The position numbers and the translations under genes were made by a program. Below the pieces are notes generated by a model that saw only the letters and a list, made by a program, of their open reading frames with translations, had not been told where the DNA came from and did not search any database. This document shows, piece by piece, positions 32,001 through 32,785 of a stretch of 32,785 nt of DNA. The stretch spans positions 1 through 32,785 of IMG/VR virus record IMGVR_UViG_3300010370_000134. One strand, given 5' to 3'. This DNA is from a virus. Position 1 is the stretch's first letter, and each line of letters begins with the position of its first letter.

Positions 32001-32785
32001 CCAATTCCTAAGAAGCTGATCAGGGCTGATAAAGCAGTAGATGGAAGGATAGTTATAGGCAAAACCCACCCTGGGTATGCTATGCTACAGATGCTTACTA
32101 ATATAGAAGGCGGAAGAGGAGGGCAAGACATTGCTCCAGCTGCAATGAGAGCTATATTTGAAAAACTTGGCGGTAAGAAAGGCTTGCTAGCTAAGATGCA
32201 TACTATACACTTAGACGAAGGATTCTCAGGAAGACTGGTTCCTCAACAATCTATTCTGTTGAATGCGGCTGACTTTACCACTCCAAGTAAGATATTTGAT
32301 GCCGCTGTATCGAGAGAACAATTAATATCTGCAATAGAAACTAGGCGCGGCCAAGTAGACAAAAAATTATATGAGAGACTTCTAAAGACTGCTAAAGAAG
32401 ATAAATATATGTTCAGTATGCTTATGGCTGACCCAACCCAGAGACCTGGGCATATGTCAGCGTTTAGAATTGAGTTACTTGATACTGCACTAGACGTTAA
32501 AGCAAGAGGTAGAGTTCCTATAGAGTCTTTAGGCATAGATGTGCAGATGCATCCCCTAGCCTATAAATTATTTGAAAGAGATACAGATAACGACAGAATA
32601 GCTATGCGGCTCCTAGGGGGCTCAACAGCTGAACTAGAAGAAAGAATTGCTAGACAAGTTTCTGCTATTGAGCCTTCTCTAGGTTACTTTGCAGAGAAAT
32701 TCTCTAAAGCTGCCGAAACTGCTACTGCAGTAGGAAAAGTAACTCAAGAAACTTTAGGAGAGATGTTCTCAGCTTTTATAGGACA
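29073..32785 (+). CDS. Divergent RNA polymerase beta'-like catalytic subunit (3' end outside window)
   Basis: The ATG overlaps the preceding TAA (TAATG); 1237 codons are visible without a stop. The last 230 residues carry the beta' double-psi-barrel signatures in order. RYIPIPKKLIRADKAVDGR resembles the IPPELRP...DGGR lead-in. GKKG at 1034-1037 and SGR at 1052-1054 match GKQG...YSGR. ADPTQRPGHMSAF (1119-1131) matches RAPTLHRLGIQAF without gaps. QMHPLAYKLF (1158-1167) precedes D1170-T-D1172-N-D1174, the counterpart of the metal-binding DFDGD. Beta' barrels use the three Asp to hold catalytic Mg2+ for RNA synthesis. The first 980 residues are unassigned and may hold a beta-like barrel. Bridge helix and trigger loop would lie beyond the edge. 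Changes (N for G in the triad, altered RAPTLHR) show strong divergence. Confidence 0.8.
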   Translation, partial: MAAPDNPIQATIDKLFSGGASKTSDYLLKLSEFRSSVGLSPMERASFLIASTDPFGILRRYGEFSKTRTLEGSAKFKGSTLERVKVLDRFQSVSAKISSFMSGGKFDIDTFDVFPQLKTGLQKRLYSAFGRLSQVEGLELLEKGKEIYLGSAQLGFIPLPVQGAKGTLEGGIVQLGQSRRGAYQLMTMGRELSEQSYSEVFYRKLAEVVEDLSDRKLSAPGAAERVIKKLKTISTQQVGISATGKALKLSALLGSPEKIRGMSDTALTAMYQGQQAVVVEESLGRAGKSGEEFVSEIFRKRKEFTDAKRVISQLTSSRGVSIPEDIPFLNKARFGGKMPTAGQAIRAAYEVVDRYTSVDLPAMYEKLGISGMSPMSKADFLVEAKKRLVVSASSANRLFGAFFSRRAREKGMHQEYKSAGISRLESRQIIKSGGRPVPFFATEEQLLQTPRKLVATRRPFRALVLDFNSEIASQIFTQDAGAIFTEKGLAGVARRQHLGQIKIKGAGENLLHAFETLTGVSALDKNALGTLEISRAEFQRATNFSIKRHFLTERESAIRSLAYSYSGKTKTYTERAGFGILKQISESTSALGRIAGEGGILVAPAYEQGTLKMNIMSKGMVAAGSTGLVLGGVRETGIATRTDHVLNRDLDAVGGLRNKLAQAFGVDLIIAKTDFQKMATLDVFLENFHSILQRNGLQDQFSKILGKGSQVVVAGGGYTVATAASKGEAAKRAMRVIKELRRLGNADPKYREIADQMLRERTKSVGKVGFGGPINLARIGAAASLSGLTEMQKIAGAGTIVELPGFIRSDQRLDTNMSNRIKITLGKFKTLAFGSAMLGYKNAMEDPLVRDLAFRYKMFNWNPKKNDFVLGNDHPIKKFLRALTDPDALKLKESEIIKIKNGELFLGDKKLKALPDIQQFSSKSGGVSKEALKGTILDPDIGDFFYLDLGKKTKLNLLGQDVKGKDILGGMEHRYIPIPKKLIRADKAVDGRIVIGKTHPGYAMLQMLTNIEGGRGGQDIAPAAMRAIFEKLGGKKGLLAKMHTIHLDEGFSGRLVPQQSILLNAADFTTPSKIFDAAVSREQLISAIETRRGQVDKKLYERLLKTAKEDKYMFSMLMADPTQRPGHMSAFRIELLDTALDVKARGRVPIESLGIDVQMHPLAYKLFERDTDNDRIAMRLLGGSTAELEERIARQVSAIEPSLGYFAEKFSKAAETATAVGKVTQETLGEMFSAFIG

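Noticed and set aside
1-32785. CRISPR arrays, insertion sequences, integrase or attachment sites
   Set aside because: No regularly spaced repeats, transposase or recombinase motifs or long terminal repeats were seen on reading through the window.

Overview
The window is a piece of the late (virion) region of a contractile-tailed double-stranded DNA phage (myovirus morphology). Every supportable gene is on the + strand, packed end to end. Many stop/start overlaps are of the TAATG, TGATG or TAGTG type, there is one substantial non-coding gap (162 bp), and no integrase, lysis or replication genes are seen. A tail sheath gene, an HK97-fold-like capsid protein, a portal, a large terminase and a head protease fix the virus type. 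The host cannot be named. Shine-Dalgarno sequences are clear ahead of the abundant virion proteins, TGA, TAA and TAG all act as stops, and Arg is mostly AGA except in the capsid gene, where CGC/CGT and other C/G-ending codons become common. This suggests a bacterial host whose preferred codons differ from the phage average (inference).

Layout, left to right. (1) 1-916: the end of an Ala-rich protein and a 206-aa protein that share a C-terminal motif. (2) 964-3574: a DEDDy-type 3'-5' exonuclease with a C-terminal Cys cluster, then the large terminase, which has an unusual N-terminal Cys/His cluster. (3) 3574-11622: head module with a 647-aa helical protein of unknown role, portal, protease-scaffold fusion, probable decoration protein and major capsid protein. 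(4) 11707-15201: a 1164-aa protein resembling alpha/alpha-toroid polysaccharide lyases, followed by an 85-nt cloverleaf-like element and an intrinsic terminator. (5) 15364-19618: neck/connector genes. (6) 19629-24781: sheath, tube, two further tube-like paralogs and two tail-assembly-chaperone-like genes lying in the same reading frame. (7) 24781-end: a 1430-aa protein in the tape-measure position and a gene of at least 1237 codons that runs off the right edge.

The most striking content is that last gene. Its C-terminal visible part carries, in the right order and spacing, the signatures of the catalytic barrel of the multisubunit RNA polymerase largest subunit (beta'): a GKxG...SGR block, a PT...AF block, QMHP and a DxDxD metal triad. 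Its place in the tail module, directly after the tape-measure candidate, suggests an RNA polymerase carried in the virion and delivered with the DNA. That is inference, because virion location cannot be read from sequence.

The genes appear to work as one assembly line: terminase packages DNA through the portal into a procapsid built on the protease-scaffold; neck proteins join it to a sheath/tube tail made with the chaperones; and large proteins at the right (and possibly left) end may be internal or ejected proteins. Terminators after the 1164-aa gene and after the tube gene, plus strong Shine-Dalgarno sequences at the capsid, sheath and tube genes, would set high output for the bulk structural proteins.
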